A stretch of DNA of 14,952 nt from Altererythrobacter sp. (GTDB lineage: Bacteria; Pseudomonadota; Alphaproteobacteria; Sphingomonadales; Sphingomonadaceae). The first letter of the stretch is position 1. The number at the start of each line of letters is the position of its first letter. Location: positions 1-14,952 of the forward strand of contig JALZVZ010000203.1 of NCBI GenBank assembly GCA_023299945.1, read 5' to 3'. The translations under genes and the position numbers were made by a program. Positions 14,828 through 14,952 of this stretch are shown here, piece after piece. The notes beneath the pieces are model-generated. The model ran no database searches and had not been told where the DNA came from. It saw only the letters and a program-made list of their open reading frames with translations.

Positions 14828-14952
14828 GCAATCCTGAACTGCGCCGTTTTGCCTGAAGGATCTTTTTCGAGCCAAGTGATGGCGCGTTCATCACCGAAAT
14901 GCGCCATACAGCCTTGGACCAAACCATAAGCGATATGCGCGAATGGGCGGTG
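14824..14952 (-). CDS. C-terminal tail of upstream gene, possibly haem-NO-binding type (partial)
   Basis: Reading the minus strand from the window edge gives 42 residues ending R-I-A and a TGA at 14826-14824. That stop overlaps the response-regulator ATG (ATGA), so both are probably one translationally coupled operon. The tail includes H-I-A-Y-G-L-V-Q-G-C-M-A-H-F-G-D-E-R-A-I and ends F-R-I-A. This pattern (G-L-x-x-G-x-x-x-H-F-G-[DE], then a loop and a final F-x-I) resembles the C-terminal end of haem-NO-binding (HNOB) domain proteins, but 42 residues are too few to be sure; a related 4-vinyl-reductase-type fold is another option. That it is coding is well supported by the overlap and open frame; the family is a low-confidence guess. 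Confidence 0.6.
   Translation of the reverse strand, partial: HRPFAHIAYGLVQGCMAHFGDERAITWLEKDPSGKTAQFRIA

Overview
The window looks like the chromosome of a Gram-negative alphaproteobacterium, most plausibly a sphingomonad or Erythrobacteraceae-type organism. This is inferred from the gene style: a TonB receptor with a MerC protein and DUF3526 ABC permeases, a DUF3179 protein, and a LuxO/NtrC-type regulator. There is no rRNA or single-copy marker to fix the taxon. No tRNA, rRNA, transposase or CRISPR array was seen.

Layout. Positions 1-354 (+) hold the 3' end of an unrecognised gene. Positions 4191 to 431 (-) hold five tightly packed genes that I read as a Fap-like functional-amyloid (fibre) export locus. 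In transcription order these are: a secreted Asp/Asn/Ser-rich repeat protein; a smaller secreted protein sharing its C-terminal block; a stand-alone C39 cysteine peptidase with a lipobox (FapD-like); a small secreted protein with a GG motif; and an outer-membrane beta-barrel with an N-terminal coiled coil (FapF-like). Positions 4192-4609 are non-coding and include the presumed promoter region. Positions 6551 to 4610 (-) hold a membrane-anchored or secreted thioredoxin-fold protein followed by a DUF3179 protein. Positions 6552-7174 are non-coding, with degenerate repeats and a palindrome just before the next operon. Positions 7175-13166 (+) form a second operon: MerC-like protein, TonB-dependent receptor, ABC ATPase and two DUF3526-type permeases, the last three joined by stop/start overlaps. 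The palindrome in front resembles a Zur box, so zinc-responsive metal acquisition is the favoured but unproven reading. Positions 14952 to 13403 (-) hold the tail of an upstream gene, perhaps a haem-NO-binding-type protein, overlapping a sigma-54-dependent response regulator.

How the genes may work together. In the Fap-like locus, the two proteins sharing a C-terminal block would be the fibre subunits. The barrel would be their outer-membrane exit pore and the C39 peptidase the processing enzyme. Two of the small secreted proteins share a D-x-x-L-A-x3-(A/R)-G-(G/R) element at identical spacing, a plausible C39 recognition site. A perfect 10-bp hairpin follows the first subunit gene, where it could raise that subunit's level relative to the downstream machinery. 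Functional amyloid of the Fap type is, to my knowledge, described from Pseudomonas and other beta/gamma/delta lineages, so a divergent version here is the most interesting item in the window.
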